Assembly: GCA_937902105.1 (NCBI GenBank)
Contig: CALGTP010000286.1
Coordinates: 1 to 37,719 of the forward strand
Direction: 5' to 3'
Source: an uncultured Actinomycetes bacterium
GTDB taxonomy: Bacteria > Actinomycetota > Acidimicrobiia > Acidimicrobiales > Ilumatobacteraceae
DNA: 37,719 bases
Positions 1 through 8,595 of the stretch are shown in pieces (position 1 is the first letter of the stretch; each line of letters begins with the position of its first letter). Under the pieces are notes generated by a model. The model worked only from the letters and a program-made list of their open reading frames with translations, searched no databases and was not told where the DNA came from. The position numbers and the translations under genes are program-made.

Positions 1-974
1 CCGGTGACGCCGCAGCCGAAGAGCGGTTCAAAGAAATTTCGACTGCCTACGATGTCTTATCGGATGAAAAAAAGCGTCGTGAATATGATGAGGTGCGTCG
101 ACTGGGTCCTATGGGCGGTGGACTAGGCGGGAATCATTTTTCTGCTGGCGGTGATTCGAGTTCATTCAATGACCTATTTCAGATGTTTTCTGGCGGACGC
201 TCGCGCGGCGGAGCGGGAGTTGGTCCTCGGCGTGGATCCGATCTTGAAACTTCACTCACCTTGGAATTCAATGATGCCATTGTTGGTGTAACCACAAGCG
301 TGTATCTCACCAGTGATGCGCGATGTGAAACGTGTAGCGGTTCGGGGGCGCGCCCCGGCACCACTGCAAAGTCATGTGGACAATGTGGCGGGCGAGGTCA
401 AGTTGACGACAACCAAGGAGTCTTCTCCTTCGCCTCACCATGTCCGCGTTGTGGTGGAAGAGGCAACATTGTTGAAACGCCTTGTGGAACTTGTCGCGGT
501 ACAGGTATTGAAAAACGCAATCGCGAAGTCAAGGTCCGCGTACCCGCGGGAATCGCCGACGGCCAACGTATTCGTCTCCTCGGCAAGGGCACACCTGGTC
601 GCAATGGAGGTCCGAGTGGCGATCTGTTTGTCATCTGTCATGTCGGTACGAGTTCGCTCTTCGGTCGCGACGGCGACAACTTGACGGTGCGTGTTCCGAT
701 TACCTACCCCGAGGCAGTTCTGGGCGCCGATATTGATGTGCCAACTTTGTTGGGTGAAAAAGTTACTCTCCGGATCAAGGCGGGTACTCAAAGTGGATCT
801 CGTCATCGTGTCAAAGGACGAGGCATCAAAACGGCTAAGCATCAGGGGGACATGATTGTCACTGTTGAAGTTGTCGTACCGACTTCACCCTCAGATGACG
901 AACGCTCCGCCATTGAAGCGCTCGCACTCATCGCTGCTTCACAACCGAGAGAAAATCTCCACAACAGTCAGTGA
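1..974 (+). CDS. dnaJ: Chaperone protein DnaJ (5' truncated by window edge)
   Basis: Hsp40 co-chaperone that stimulates the ATPase of DnaK and holds unfolded proteins in the cytoplasm. The reading frame is open from position 3, so the gene starts before the window. The first codons give the end of the J domain (ERFKEISTAYDVLSD, then KKRREYDE), followed by a Gly/Phe-rich linker, a zinc-binding domain with four CxxCxGxG repeats (CETCSGSG, CGQCGGRG, CPRCGGRG, CGTCRGTG, about 310-520) and the beta-rich substrate-binding C-terminal domains. All eight zinc cysteines are present. The GTG at 93 is not the real start because the J-domain helix continues upstream of it. The stop is 7 nt before hspR, the usual actinobacterial dnaJ-hspR arrangement, and the start of a heat-shock operon running through clpB. 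Identity is very secure; only the 5' end is missing. Confidence 0.97.
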   Translation, partial: GDAAAEERFKEISTAYDVLSDEKKRREYDEVRRLGPMGGGLGGNHFSAGGDSSSFNDLFQMFSGGRSRGGAGVGPRRGSDLETSLTLEFNDAIVGVTTSVYLTSDARCETCSGSGARPGTTAKSCGQCGGRGQVDDNQGVFSFASPCPRCGGRGNIVETPCGTCRGTGIEKRNREVKVRVPAGIADGQRIRLLGKGTPGRNGGPSGDLFVICHVGTSSLFGRDGDNLTVRVPITYPEAVLGADIDVPTLLGEKVTLRIKAGTQSGSRHRVKGRGIKTAKHQGDMIVTVEVVVPTSPSDDERSAIEALALIAASQPRENLHNSQ

Positions 975-981
975 GGTATTC

Positions 982-1392
982 ATGAGTCAGCAAAACAATG
1001 AACACTCCATTTACGTGATTTCCATAGCTGCTCAACTAGCGGGTATGCATCCGCAAACTCTGCGCATCTATGAGCGCCGTGGTCTCCTACAACCAGCGCG
1101 CACCCAAGGCGGTAATCGTCGATACAGCGAAGTAGATATTGCTCGCCTGCGTCGCATCGCTGAACTTACCGCAGAAGGAATGAATGTTGAAGGTATTCGC
1201 CGAGTGATGTTCCTGGAGTCTGAGGTTGTGCGCTTGCGCAATGAGGTTGATCAATTGCGACTCCTAGCTACTCAGGCCATCAACGCTGTGGAGCAACGAT
1301 CATCTCATGCGCCCTCGCAAGCCAACATCGTGCCCTTGCATCAGGCCGTTACGGTTTATGGACGGATAGCGCCAGTTTTGCGGCGTGACTAA
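982..1392 (+). CDS. hspR: HspR, MerR-family heat-shock repressor
   Basis: Transcriptional repressor of the dnaK/clpB regulon in actinobacteria; in known members it binds HAIR inverted repeats with DnaK as co-repressor. The 136-residue protein begins with the HspR hallmark YVISIAAQLAGMHPQTLRIY, a winged MerR-type helix-turn-helix (about residues 10-75, including GGNRRYSEVDIARLRRI), followed by a coiled-coil segment (about 77-100) and a short divergent tail. The ATG at 982 is chosen because it starts just ahead of the conserved domain and follows dnaJ by 7 nt; the frame stays open upstream to 856 but that part overlaps dnaJ and is not HspR-like. No convincing HAIR box was seen inside the window; the dnaK promoter, where it would be expected, lies upstream. 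Likely self-regulating as part of dnaK-grpE-dnaJ-hspR. Confidence 0.95.
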   Translation: MSQQNNEHSIYVISIAAQLAGMHPQTLRIYERRGLLQPARTQGGNRRYSEVDIARLRRIAELTAEGMNVEGIRRVMFLESEVVRLRNEVDQLRLLATQAINAVEQRSSHAPSQANIVPLHQAVTVYGRIAPVLRRD

Positions 1393-1404
1393 AAAGTATC
1401 GCTG

Positions 1405-2322
1405 ATGATGACCGATCAACCTGATTATCAGCCTTACCTCGCGGGAGCCTTCCGTTGGCGCTTGGCTTTGCGCCCGCTTGATCTTCAACATTGGATTGAG
1501 TTTGGTGATGATTACGACCATGAAATAGATGCCAAGAAATTACTTTTCGCACAACATCCCGCAACTGTCAATGCCAACATTGCAGGGAGCGAGGACGAAG
1601 CCAGTGAAGTTTTGGAAAACTTAGTGGATTTTCTGATCAGCACTCGTCCCGATTGGTTCAGCCGTGAGGGAAATGAGATCGTCAATCATCATCGTCACGA
1701 GCGCTTGACGGTGTCTCCCGATAGCACCGGTCAATGGCGCGAACATCCATTGATTATCTGCGGACGCCTCATTCAAGAGGACTTAGCTTTGCTGGTTGAG
1801 CGTGATGGGCAGTTGGTATTCGGTGCTGGAAGCGTGGCCTTCCCCAATCGTTGGGACCTCACTTCGAAACTAGGTCTGACGATGAGTGAGGTACATGCTC
1901 CAGTGGATCGCCTGAATGATCAACTACAAGATCCCATTGATTCATTTTTTAGTCGCTTGAAGCCAGAGAAATCTTTTTGGCGCACGGGCTGGGGAGTTCT
2001 TGACACCGATGAGTTATATCAAGCGGTTGATGGAACGGCCGTTGAGGCACCGTTAGTGCCTGCTGTCGGGGATCCGACGGCGGGTGATCGATTGTTTTTA
2101 CGAGTTGAGAGGGAGACAATCAGGCGATTCCCGCGCACCAACTGTGTCCTTTTCACTATCCGCACATATGTCCGCCCACTTTCACATTTAGTTGATCGGC
2201 CCAATGACGCGCATCGACTGGCTGATGCTCTGGCGAATCTTCCTGATGATGTGCGTGATTACAAACGAACGACAGAACTCACCGAGGCGGCCGTGCATTG
2301 GCTGCAATCAGTGACGTCTTGA
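1405..2322 (+). CDS. DUF3445 / haem-dependent oxidative N-demethylase family protein
   Basis: A 305-residue protein of the family once called DUF3445, whose characterised members are haem-dependent oxidative N-demethylases acting on small methylated amines. Family signs are [19 protein letters not shown] near the N-terminus with a following KKLLF segment, the central [12 protein letters not shown] motif ([11 protein letters not shown]) and the strongly conserved C-terminal [20 protein letters not shown]. There is no signal peptide or membrane helix, so it should be cytoplasmic. ATG codons at 1405 and 1408 are both possible starts. It sits 12 nt after hspR and 13 nt before the chosen clpB start, inside the chaperone operon, where such a gene is unexpected. 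Family membership is seen clearly; the substrate, and whether it binds haem here, are unknown. A link to heat or oxidative stress is only an inference from position. Confidence 0.85.
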   Translation: MMTDQPDYQPYLAGAFRWRLALRPLDLQHWIEFGDDYDHEIDAKKLLFAQHPATVNANIAGSEDEASEVLENLVDFLISTRPDWFSREGNEIVNHHRHERLTVSPDSTGQWREHPLIICGRLIQEDLALLVERDGQLVFGAGSVAFPNRWDLTSKLGLTMSEVHAPVDRLNDQLQDPIDSFFSRLKPEKSFWRTGWGVLDTDELYQAVDGTAVEAPLVPAVGDPTAGDRLFLRVERETIRRFPRTNCVLFTIRTYVRPLSHLVDRPNDAHRLADALANLPDDVRDYKRTTELTEAAVHWLQSVTS

Positions 2323-2326
2323 GGAG
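2321..2326 (+). promoter_or_regulatory. Ribosome binding site deciding the clpB start
   Basis: GAGGAG overlaps the stop codon of the preceding gene. It abuts the ATG at 2327 with no spacer but lies 9 nt before the ATG at 2336, so 2336 is the better clpB start. Confidence 0.6.
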
Positions 2327-2335
2327 ATGACAGTT

Positions 2336-4819
2336 ATGGCTTTGAACCCAAAAAATTGGACCCTGAAAACTCAAGAAGCGATTGCTGCCGCTGTTGATCA
2401 CGCGCAATCGTTATCCAATCCTGAAATTACCCCTGATCATCTCTTGATTGCTGTCGTCAGTCAGCAGGACACGATTGTTCCCGCTGTTTTAGCCAAGTTA
2501 GGTTTGGCCCCACTGATGGTGCGCAACGGCGCCGAAGAAAAAGTCGCCAAACTTCCAAAAGCGTATGGCGGTGCTGAACCGCGAATGAATCGTGAACTTA
2601 GCAATGTTCTTGAGAATGCAGAAAAGTATCAAAAAGATTTCAAAGATGATTTTCTTTCTGTTGAGCATCTACTAGCGGCGATGAACGGGCGTCTTGACAT
2701 AGGTAGTGAAGAACTCCTACAGGCACTGCGTGAAGTGCGTGGCAATCATCGAGTGACCTCGCAGAACCCAGAGGAAAACTTTCAGGCCTTGCAAAAATAC
2801 GGTCAGGATCTGATTCAACGAGCTCGCGATGGAAAAATTGATCCAGTCATCGGACGCGATGAGGAAATTCGTCGAGTGATACAGGTCTTAAGTCGCCGAA
2901 CGAAAAATAATCCGGTACTCATTGGCGAATCAGGTGTGGGTAAGACTGCCATCGTTGAAGGACTTGCGCGCCGCATCGCTGAGGGTGATGTGCCCGAGGG
3001 TCTGAAGAATAAGAGTCTCATTGCCCTGGATATTGCCAGTCTGATTGCTGGCACAAAATATCGTGGTGAGTTTGAGGAGCGTCTCAAGGCGGTACTGAAA
3101 GAGATTGCGGATTCACAAGGCGAAGTCATCACCTTCGTTGATGAATTGCACACCATTGTTGGTGCCGGTGGAGCCGAAGGGGCGATGGATGCCGGCAACA
3201 TGATTAAGCCGATGTTGGCGCGAGGCGAACTGCGCATGATTGGCGCCACCACTCTCGATGAGTATCGCAAATATGTTGAAAAGGATCCCGCCTTAGAACG
3301 GCGATTCCAGCAGGTGTATGTCGGAGAGCCAACCGTCGAAGACACGATTGCAATTCTGCGTGGCCTCAAGGAGCGTTATGAAGTTCATCACGGTGTGCGG
3401 ATTCAAGATTCGGCATTGATCAGCGCGGCGGTTCTTTCAGATCGTTACATCACGAGTCGCTTTCTGCCTGATAAAGCAATTGACCTTGTCGACGAGGCTG
3501 CAAGTAAATTGCGTATTGAAATTGACTCGCTCCCAACAGAGATTGATGTTGTGGAACGACGAATCATGCAACTTGAGATTGAAAAGTTGGCGTTGGAAAA
3601 AGAAACTGACTCGGCGTCTCGGGATCGCCTCGCGGTTATTGAGGATGAATTGAAACTTCTTACTAATGACGCAGGGATCATGCGTGAGCATTGGCAGCAA
3701 GAAAAAGATGCCATTGCGGCCATTCGTCATCTCAAGGAAGAACTTGAACAACTCAAGATTAATGTCGAATACGAAACTGATCTACAAAAGAAATCTGAGA
3801 TCAGTTATGGGCGTATCCCTGAAATTGAGCGCCGTATCAATGAAGCCACAGGGCACCTCGATCTTCTTCAGACCGACAATCGAATGCTTAAAGAAGAAGT
3901 TGATGCGGAAGATATCGCTGAGGTGGTGAGCAAATCAACGGGAGTTCCCGTGACGCGCTTACTTGAGAGTGAGATGGCCAAACTAGTCAATCTCGAATCT
4001 TTGTTACACCGCCGGATTATCGGTCAAGACGAAGCGGTGGCCGCTGTATCGAATGCAATTCGTCGGAGCCGTGCTGGATTATCCGATCCCCTTCGACCAA
4101 TCGGCTCATTTCTTTTTCTTGGTCCAACTGGTGTTGGCAAGACCGAGTTGGCGAGAGCGGTAGCTGAATTTCTGTTTGATGATGAGCGCGCCATGGTGCG
4201 TATCGACATGGGTGAGTACACGGAGAAGCATTCGGTGTCACGTTTAGTCGGTGCTCCTCCTGGATATGTCGGATATGACGAAGGTGGACAACTCACTGAG
4301 GCGGTGCGCCGTCGTGGATACACCGTCGTGCTGTTGGATGAGATTGAGAAGGCACATCCCGATGTCTTCAATATTCTGTTACAGGTACTTGACGACGGTC
4401 GTCTGACCGATGGTCATGGTCGGACGGTGGACTTCACCAATACTGTGATTGTGATGACCTCAAACTTGCTGGGGGAACCACAAGGTTTTTTCAAACCCGA
4501 GTTCATCAACCGCATCGACGAAATTATTCGCTTCCGCTCTTTGACCCAAGATGACTTGGCGCACATCGTAATGATTCAACTTGAAAATCTCCGCGAGAGA
4601 CTTTTGGCTCGGCGAATCTCGCTAGAGGTCACCCCAGCAGCTGTGGCATTACTTGCCGCCGTTGGGTTTGATCCTGATTTCGGTGCTCGTCCGCTCAAAC
4701 GAGTCATTCAGCGCGAGATCGGTGACCGTGCATCTGTCCTGATCCTTGAGGGCAAAGTCGGCGAAGACGGTGCAATCATTGTGGACGCAATTGACAACCA
4801 GATCGTGCTGACGTCTTGA
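2336..4819 (+). CDS. clpB: ATP-dependent chaperone (disaggregase) ClpB
   Basis: Hexameric Hsp100 disaggregase that works with DnaK/DnaJ to rescue aggregated proteins. About 827 residues: N-terminal double Clp-N domain (1-145), first AAA+ module with Walker [10 protein letters not shown] and Walker B TFVDELHT, a coiled-coil M domain (about 405-515) rich in Glu/Lys, and a second AAA+ module with [20 protein letters not shown] and the pore loop GAPPGYVGY. The second module has the C-terminal [13 protein letters not shown] sensor-2 region. The M domain separates it from ClpC/ClpA. One oddity: after the sensor-1 motif MTSN the sequence goes to [11 protein letters not shown] in about ten residues, where the family usually has roughly 20-25, so a surface segment is missing. 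Last gene of the heat-shock block; probably under HspR control. purA follows after 49 nt. Confidence 0.97.
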   Translation: MALNPKNWTLKTQEAIAAAVDHAQSLSNPEITPDHLLIAVVSQQDTIVPAVLAKLGLAPLMVRNGAEEKVAKLPKAYGGAEPRMNRELSNVLENAEKYQKDFKDDFLSVEHLLAAMNGRLDIGSEELLQALREVRGNHRVTSQNPEENFQALQKYGQDLIQRARDGKIDPVIGRDEEIRRVIQVLSRRTKNNPVLIGESGVGKTAIVEGLARRIAEGDVPEGLKNKSLIALDIASLIAGTKYRGEFEERLKAVLKEIADSQGEVITFVDELHTIVGAGGAEGAMDAGNMIKPMLARGELRMIGATTLDEYRKYVEKDPALERRFQQVYVGEPTVEDTIAILRGLKERYEVHHGVRIQDSALISAAVLSDRYITSRFLPDKAIDLVDEAASKLRIEIDSLPTEIDVVERRIMQLEIEKLALEKETDSASRDRLAVIEDELKLLTNDAGIMREHWQQEKDAIAAIRHLKEELEQLKINVEYETDLQKKSEISYGRIPEIERRINEATGHLDLLQTDNRMLKEEVDAEDIAEVVSKSTGVPVTRLLESEMAKLVNLESLLHRRIIGQDEAVAAVSNAIRRSRAGLSDPLRPIGSFLFLGPTGVGKTELARAVAEFLFDDERAMVRIDMGEYTEKHSVSRLVGAPPGYVGYDEGGQLTEAVRRRGYTVVLLDEIEKAHPDVFNILLQVLDDGRLTDGHGRTVDFTNTVIVMTSNLLGEPQGFFKPEFINRIDEIIRFRSLTQDDLAHIVMIQLENLRERLLARRISLEVTPAAVALLAAVGFDPDFGARPLKRVIQREIGDRASVLILEGKVGEDGAIIVDAIDNQIVLTS

Positions 4820-4868
4820 CGAGCAACTAGGGTGTCGTTACGTTCCCCCCATTTTTTAGGAGCGTGTC

Positions 4869-6167
4869 ATGTCAGTAACAGTCGTCGTCGGAGCCCAGTG
4901 GGGTGATGAAGGCAAAGCCAAGGTCATTGACCTACTTGCCCGTGAAACCTCTGTCGTGGCGCGGTATCAAGGTGGACACAACGCCGGCCACACAGTCGTC
5001 GTCGGTACTGAGAAGTACGCCCTGCAGTTGATTCCGTCAGGTGTGCTCTATGACCATGTGACTCCCGTGATCGGCAATGGTGTGGTTGTGGACATGCCGA
5101 CTCTGTTTGCCGAGATCGATCGTCTTGAGTCGCGAGGGATTTCCTGCGCCAAACTTAAAGTTTCAAGTCAGGCACACCTCATTTTTCCTTGGCACCAATC
5201 TTTCGATGCCATCTCTGAAGGCAACCTTGGTGAGAACAAGATTGGTACGACGCTCAAAGGTATTGGACCGGCGTACGCCGACAAGGCTCGTCGGGTCGGC
5301 ATTCGCGTTGGCGCTTGCGTCGATCTCATTTCGTTTGCTGAACAGGTTCGTCAGCGAGCGCTGATTGAAAATGACGAAGTCATCCATGCAGGTGGTGAGC
5401 GACTTGATGTCGAAGCCATTGTGGAGCAGTTTGTCGTGTTCGCAAAACGACTACAGCCGTACATCGCCGACACCATTGGTCTGCTGCACGACGCAGTTGA
5501 AGACGGTCAAGATGTTTTGTTGGAAGGCGCCCAAGCAACTTTCCTAGATTTAGATCACGGCACCTATCCTTTTGTGACCTCGTCAAATCCCACTGCTGGT
5601 GGCGCAAGCGTCGGTTCTGGTCTTGGTCCCCGCTTATTGGATCGAATCATCGGCATCACCAAGGCCTACACAACTCGCGTTGGCTCGGGACCCTTCCCCA
5701 CTGAAACACTGGGAGAGATTGGCGAAAAATTGGTGGACATCGGTCGCGAGTTTGGCACCGTGACTGGTCGGCGGCGTCGCACGGGTTGGGTTGATTGTGT
5801 GATGTTGCGTCATGCGGTGCGTGTGAACTCACTGACAGAATTGGCGCTGACGAAACTTGATGTGCTGGACACTTTCGATGAAGTGAAAGTGTGTACTGGA
5901 TATCGCATTGACGGCGAGCTTGTTCATGGATATCCCGATCGCAGTGAGGTTTTGGCTCAGGTGATTCCCGATTACGTGACTTTGCCCGGTTGGAAAACAG
6001 AACTTCGTTCCTGCCGCAGTGTTGATGACCTGCCAGCGGAGGCGAAAGCCTTTATCACCGTTGTTGAGCAACAGTCGGGCGTACCGATTCATATCATTGG
6101 GGTAGGCCCCGAACGTGATGACGTTCTGGACTGGACGCCAGCTTCAATTTTTGGAGGAAAATCATGA
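4869..6167 (+). CDS. purA: Adenylosuccinate synthetase
   Basis: Cytoplasmic GTP-dependent enzyme that joins IMP and aspartate to make adenylosuccinate, the first committed step to AMP. The 432-residue length is normal. Visible motifs are the N-terminal loop WGDEGKAK, the QGGHNAGHTVV substrate loop, KIGTTLKGIGP, DLDHGTYPFVTSSNPTAGG, the GTP-recognition region TGRRRRTGWVD and TKLDVLD. The N-terminal loop reads GDEGKAK where GDEGKGK is the common form, and EGAQAT replaces the common EGAQGT; both are Gly-to-Ala changes in an otherwise well conserved enzyme. An AGGAG ribosome binding site ends 8 nt before the ATG. Its stop overlaps the purB start by 4 nt (ATGA), so the two AMP-branch enzymes are translationally coupled. 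A separate promoter in the 49-nt gap after clpB is possible but was not identified. Confidence 0.97.
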   Translation: MSVTVVVGAQWGDEGKAKVIDLLARETSVVARYQGGHNAGHTVVVGTEKYALQLIPSGVLYDHVTPVIGNGVVVDMPTLFAEIDRLESRGISCAKLKVSSQAHLIFPWHQSFDAISEGNLGENKIGTTLKGIGPAYADKARRVGIRVGACVDLISFAEQVRQRALIENDEVIHAGGERLDVEAIVEQFVVFAKRLQPYIADTIGLLHDAVEDGQDVLLEGAQATFLDLDHGTYPFVTSSNPTAGGASVGSGLGPRLLDRIIGITKAYTTRVGSGPFPTETLGEIGEKLVDIGREFGTVTGRRRRTGWVDCVMLRHAVRVNSLTELALTKLDVLDTFDEVKVCTGYRIDGELVHGYPDRSEVLAQVIPDYVTLPGWKTELRSCRSVDDLPAEAKAFITVVEQQSGVPIHIIGVGPERDDVLDWTPASIFGGKS

Positions 6168-7474
6168 TCCCTCGCTACGCCCTCCCAGAAATGGAATCAA
6201 TATTCGCAGACGAATCACGCTTTGGTCGTTGGGTTGAAATTGAGTTGCTGGCGACAGAAGCGCACAGTGTTTTAGGAACCGTGCCAGCAGTTGATGCGGC
6301 AGCGTGTCGCGCGGCTGCCCCCCAAGTGGATGCAAAATTTATTGAAGACGTGTTACAACGCGAGCAAGTAACAGATCATGATGTGGCGGCATTCGTTGAT
6401 GTGATGCAGTCGCGTATTGGTGGAAGTGCGAGTTCATGGATCCATTACGGTCTGACCTCAAGTGACATTGTTGATACCGCGTGGTGCTGGATGTTGCGCG
6501 ACGCCGCCGACCTATTGATTGATGCTTCGACAAAGTTACTTCGCGTGGTGACTAACTTGGCCAAAGCTCATCGCGACACTGTGATGATCGGTCGGACACA
6601 TGGTGTACACGCCGAACCCACGACCTTTGGTGCCAAGGTCGCACTTTGGGCACTTCAGATCGATCGCGATCGCAGTCGCTTACAAGCAGCGCGAGACAAT
6701 ATCGCTGTCTGCAAGTTGTCTGGAGCGGTGGGGACCTATTCAAATATTGATCCTCGCGTCGAACAAAGTGTGGCAACTGCTCTCGGTTTGCGAGCAGTGC
6801 CAGCAACGCAAGTGATTTCTCGTGATCGACATGCCGAATATATGTGGGCCTGCGCCGCCGTTGGTAATACCTGCGAAATGATTGCCGTTGAATTGCGCCA
6901 TCTACAACGGACTGAGGTTCGCGAAGTTGAAGAGGGTTTCAAAGTTGGGCAAAAGGGTTCATCGGCGATGCCTCATAAACGCAATCCGATTTCTGCGGAA
7001 ACCATCACTGGTCTGTCGCGGGTACTGCGCGGAAATCTTCAGGCCGCTATGCAAGATGTGGCGTTATGGCACGAGCGAGACATTTCGCATAGTTCAGTTG
7101 AGCGAATCGTGCTTCCAGATTCATCAATGCTTGCGCACTATGTCTTACATCGCCTTCGACGACTTCTTGAAGGCTTACAAGTGTCACCTGAGCGCATGAA
7201 ACAAAACTTGTACTCCAGTCACGGACTTGTTTTCAGCCAACCGGTTTTACTGGCCCTTGTGCAGTCTGGGCTGAGTCGTGATGAGGCTTATCGCATCGTG
7301 CAAGAGGCAGCAGCAGCATCGTGGGCGCATTCAACTGATTTTCGAAAGACACTTGAGGCTGACAGTCGGCTCGTAAGAGTGGACAAGAAGGTGCTTGATG
7401 AGGCTTTTGACCTCAAACGCTCCTTGGTCCACATTGATCGGGTGTTCATAGCTCTTGACGCCATCAAGAACTGA
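6164..7474 (+). CDS. purB: Adenylosuccinate lyase
   Basis: Fumarase/aspartase-superfamily enzyme that cleaves adenylosuccinate to AMP and fumarate, and SAICAR to AICAR, in purine synthesis; it works as a soluble homotetramer. The 436 residues show the family regions in order: IHYGLTSSDIVDTA (about 92-105), GRTHGVHAEPTTFG with the catalytic-region histidines (about 143-156), and the signature loop GSSAMPHKRNPI (about 265-277). A GGAGG ribosome binding site lies inside the end of purA just before the ATG, and the 4-nt overlap couples it to purA, so the window holds both steps from IMP to AMP. The gene ends 12 nt from the stop of a convergent gene; CTGAAA and TTTCAG in that gap could form only a weak 6-bp hairpin. 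Confidence 0.97.
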   Translation: MIPRYALPEMESIFADESRFGRWVEIELLATEAHSVLGTVPAVDAAACRAAAPQVDAKFIEDVLQREQVTDHDVAAFVDVMQSRIGGSASSWIHYGLTSSDIVDTAWCWMLRDAADLLIDASTKLLRVVTNLAKAHRDTVMIGRTHGVHAEPTTFGAKVALWALQIDRDRSRLQAARDNIAVCKLSGAVGTYSNIDPRVEQSVATALGLRAVPATQVISRDRHAEYMWACAAVGNTCEMIAVELRHLQRTEVREVEEGFKVGQKGSSAMPHKRNPISAETITGLSRVLRGNLQAAMQDVALWHERDISHSSVERIVLPDSSMLAHYVLHRLRRLLEGLQVSPERMKQNLYSSHGLVFSQPVLLALVQSGLSRDEAYRIVQEAAAASWAHSTDFRKTLEADSRLVRVDKKVLDEAFDLKRSLVHIDRVFIALDAIKN

Positions 7475-7486
7475 AAATGCCCTATT

Positions 7487-7888
7487 TCAGCGAGTGATAT
7501 TGGCTTTTTTTAACACCGCTGGGTCAACGCCGATTTCGCGCCAGGCTGAATAAGAAATTCCATTGCGCTCGCTATATGCACGAGCAACTTTGACGAACGC
7601 CTTTTCCAAGGACCCGATCTGCTGACCGCTGACCATTTCTGATAATTCTTCGAGCAAATTGAAACGCTCTTGAGTCAATTTCAATTGTGTGATTCCATTA
7701 GCGTCGTTGAATTCGCTGGCGATCTCCGCTAAGCGCTTCTTGATGGAGTCCGGCGTGCGCTTGCGTCCGCGCTTTGGCTTATTACGCAACGCTGCTTCCA
7801 GGTAGTCACGTACAATCCTGCCCTCTGCTCGGCCAGTGGCCAATGCAGCTTTGTGGGTTTTTGTCATTGCTGTCTTTGGTGCCGCCAT
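7487..7888 (-). CDS. Conserved actinobacterial protein of unknown function, basic, AT-hook-like segment
   Basis: A 133-residue cytoplasmic protein without signal peptide or membrane helix. It resembles a family of small basic proteins I recall from actinobacterial genomes that has no assigned role; no enzyme motif is visible. Parts in order: a Lys/Ala-rich N-terminus (KTHKAALATGRAEGRIVRDY), a very basic segment KPKRGRKRTPDSIKKRLAEI (about 37-56) that resembles an AT-hook followed by a helix, a helical middle (QLKLTQERFNLLEEL), and a C-terminal YSERNGISYSAWREIGVDPA. The basic stretch and the C-terminal part that could form a helix-turn fold suggest nucleic-acid or nucleoid binding, which is inference. 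It is transcribed alone, divergently from pyrE, from a promoter so close to the ATG that the mRNA is probably leaderless. Confidence 0.75.
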   Translation of the reverse strand: MAAPKTAMTKTHKAALATGRAEGRIVRDYLEAALRNKPKRGRKRTPDSIKKRLAEIASEFNDANGITQLKLTQERFNLLEELSEMVSGQQIGSLEKAFVKVARAYSERNGISYSAWREIGVDPAVLKKANITR

Positions 7889-7895
7889 GGCTTAA

Positions 7896-7924
7896 ATTAT
7901 AATCAGATGAAAGTAACCGACCAA
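7896..7924 (-). promoter_or_regulatory. Predicted promoter for the small basic protein gene
   Basis: Reading the minus strand, a perfect -10 box TATAAT (7896-7901) follows a weak -35 box TTGGTC (7919-7924) at the ideal 17-nt spacing. The predicted start of transcription falls at or within a few bases of the ATG at 7888, which implies a leaderless mRNA, common in actinobacteria. The same AT-rich palindromic core (ATTATAAT) also offers a TATAAT on the plus strand at 7898-7903, which could serve pyrE. Confidence 0.55.
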
Positions 7925-7982
7925 AACAAACACGGCTGCGAAGCGTGACGTCTGTCCGATCTAGCTCAGTTAGGGTGAGGTA

Positions 7983-8564
7983 ATGGATAGTAGTTATCAG
8001 TCCTTGCCAGTTCTCGATCCGGCGCGTCGTGCGTTGCGCGATCATGTGCTGCAGCACTCCCTCAAGACTGGTTCGTTCACTCTCAAATCGGGAGCGAAGA
8101 GTTCGTGGTTTCTTGACACAAAACAAACAGCGTGTCGCGCCGATGGTGTTCTGCTGATGGCTGATGTGGCGTTATCAATTATCCCCGGCGACGTCGTTGC
8201 CATTGGCGGGCTCACCATGGGAGCTGATCCAGTTGCCTATGGCATTGCCGCCGTGGCTGCAACCAGGGGTAGGGACCTACGAAGTTTTAGCGTCCGTAAA
8301 GAGGCCAAAGATCATGGAGTCACAGGTCGTATCGCTGGTGCACTGATGCCGGGCGACAAGGTGGTCATCACTGAGGACACGGTGACGCGCGGAACGTCCT
8401 TGATGGAAGCGGTTGATGCTGTGATTGCATTTGGTGCAATACCGATTTTTATTACGGTTGTCGTTGATCGTGGGGGCACCTGTGCCGCAATGGCAGCCGA
8501 ACGTGGAATCGCTTATGAACCTATGTTGACGGCGTTGGACTTGGGTTACGGCTACGGCACATAG
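7983..8564 (+). CDS. pyrE: Orotate phosphoribosyltransferase
   Basis: Transfers the phosphoribosyl group of PRPP to orotate, giving OMP in pyrimidine synthesis; soluble dimer. The 193-residue protein has the type I phosphoribosyltransferase layout: SGAKSSWFLDTKQT near the N-terminus (orotate side), GGLTMGADPVAYGIA (about 78-92), the flexible catalytic loop region SVRKEAKDHG, and the PRPP-binding motif VVITEDTVTRGTS (about 127-139). The motif with paired acidic residues identifies the PRT family and the SVRKEAKDHG loop points to PyrE rather than another PRT. A GGTGAGG ribosome binding site lies 2-8 nt ahead of the ATG. It is not in an operon with other pyr genes here; the thioesterase gene follows after about 30 nt and is probably co-transcribed. 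Confidence 0.94.
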   Translation: MDSSYQSLPVLDPARRALRDHVLQHSLKTGSFTLKSGAKSSWFLDTKQTACRADGVLLMADVALSIIPGDVVAIGGLTMGADPVAYGIAAVAATRGRDLRSFSVRKEAKDHGVTGRIAGALMPGDKVVITEDTVTRGTSLMEAVDAVIAFGAIPIFITVVVDRGGTCAAMAAERGIAYEPMLTALDLGYGYGT

Positions 8565-8595
8565 AAATTTGAAGCCATAGTCGTAGTCTGTAGCA

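Noticed and set aside
2815-3369. 184-codon minus-strand frame inside clpB
   Set aside because: Rich in Ser/Arg/Pro with no recognisable family and fully antisense to a strongly conserved gene; a shadow frame.
7957-7981. tRNA-like string TAGCTCAGTTAGG upstream of pyrE
   Set aside because: Only the D-arm resemblance is present; there is no anticodon or T arm, so it is chance.
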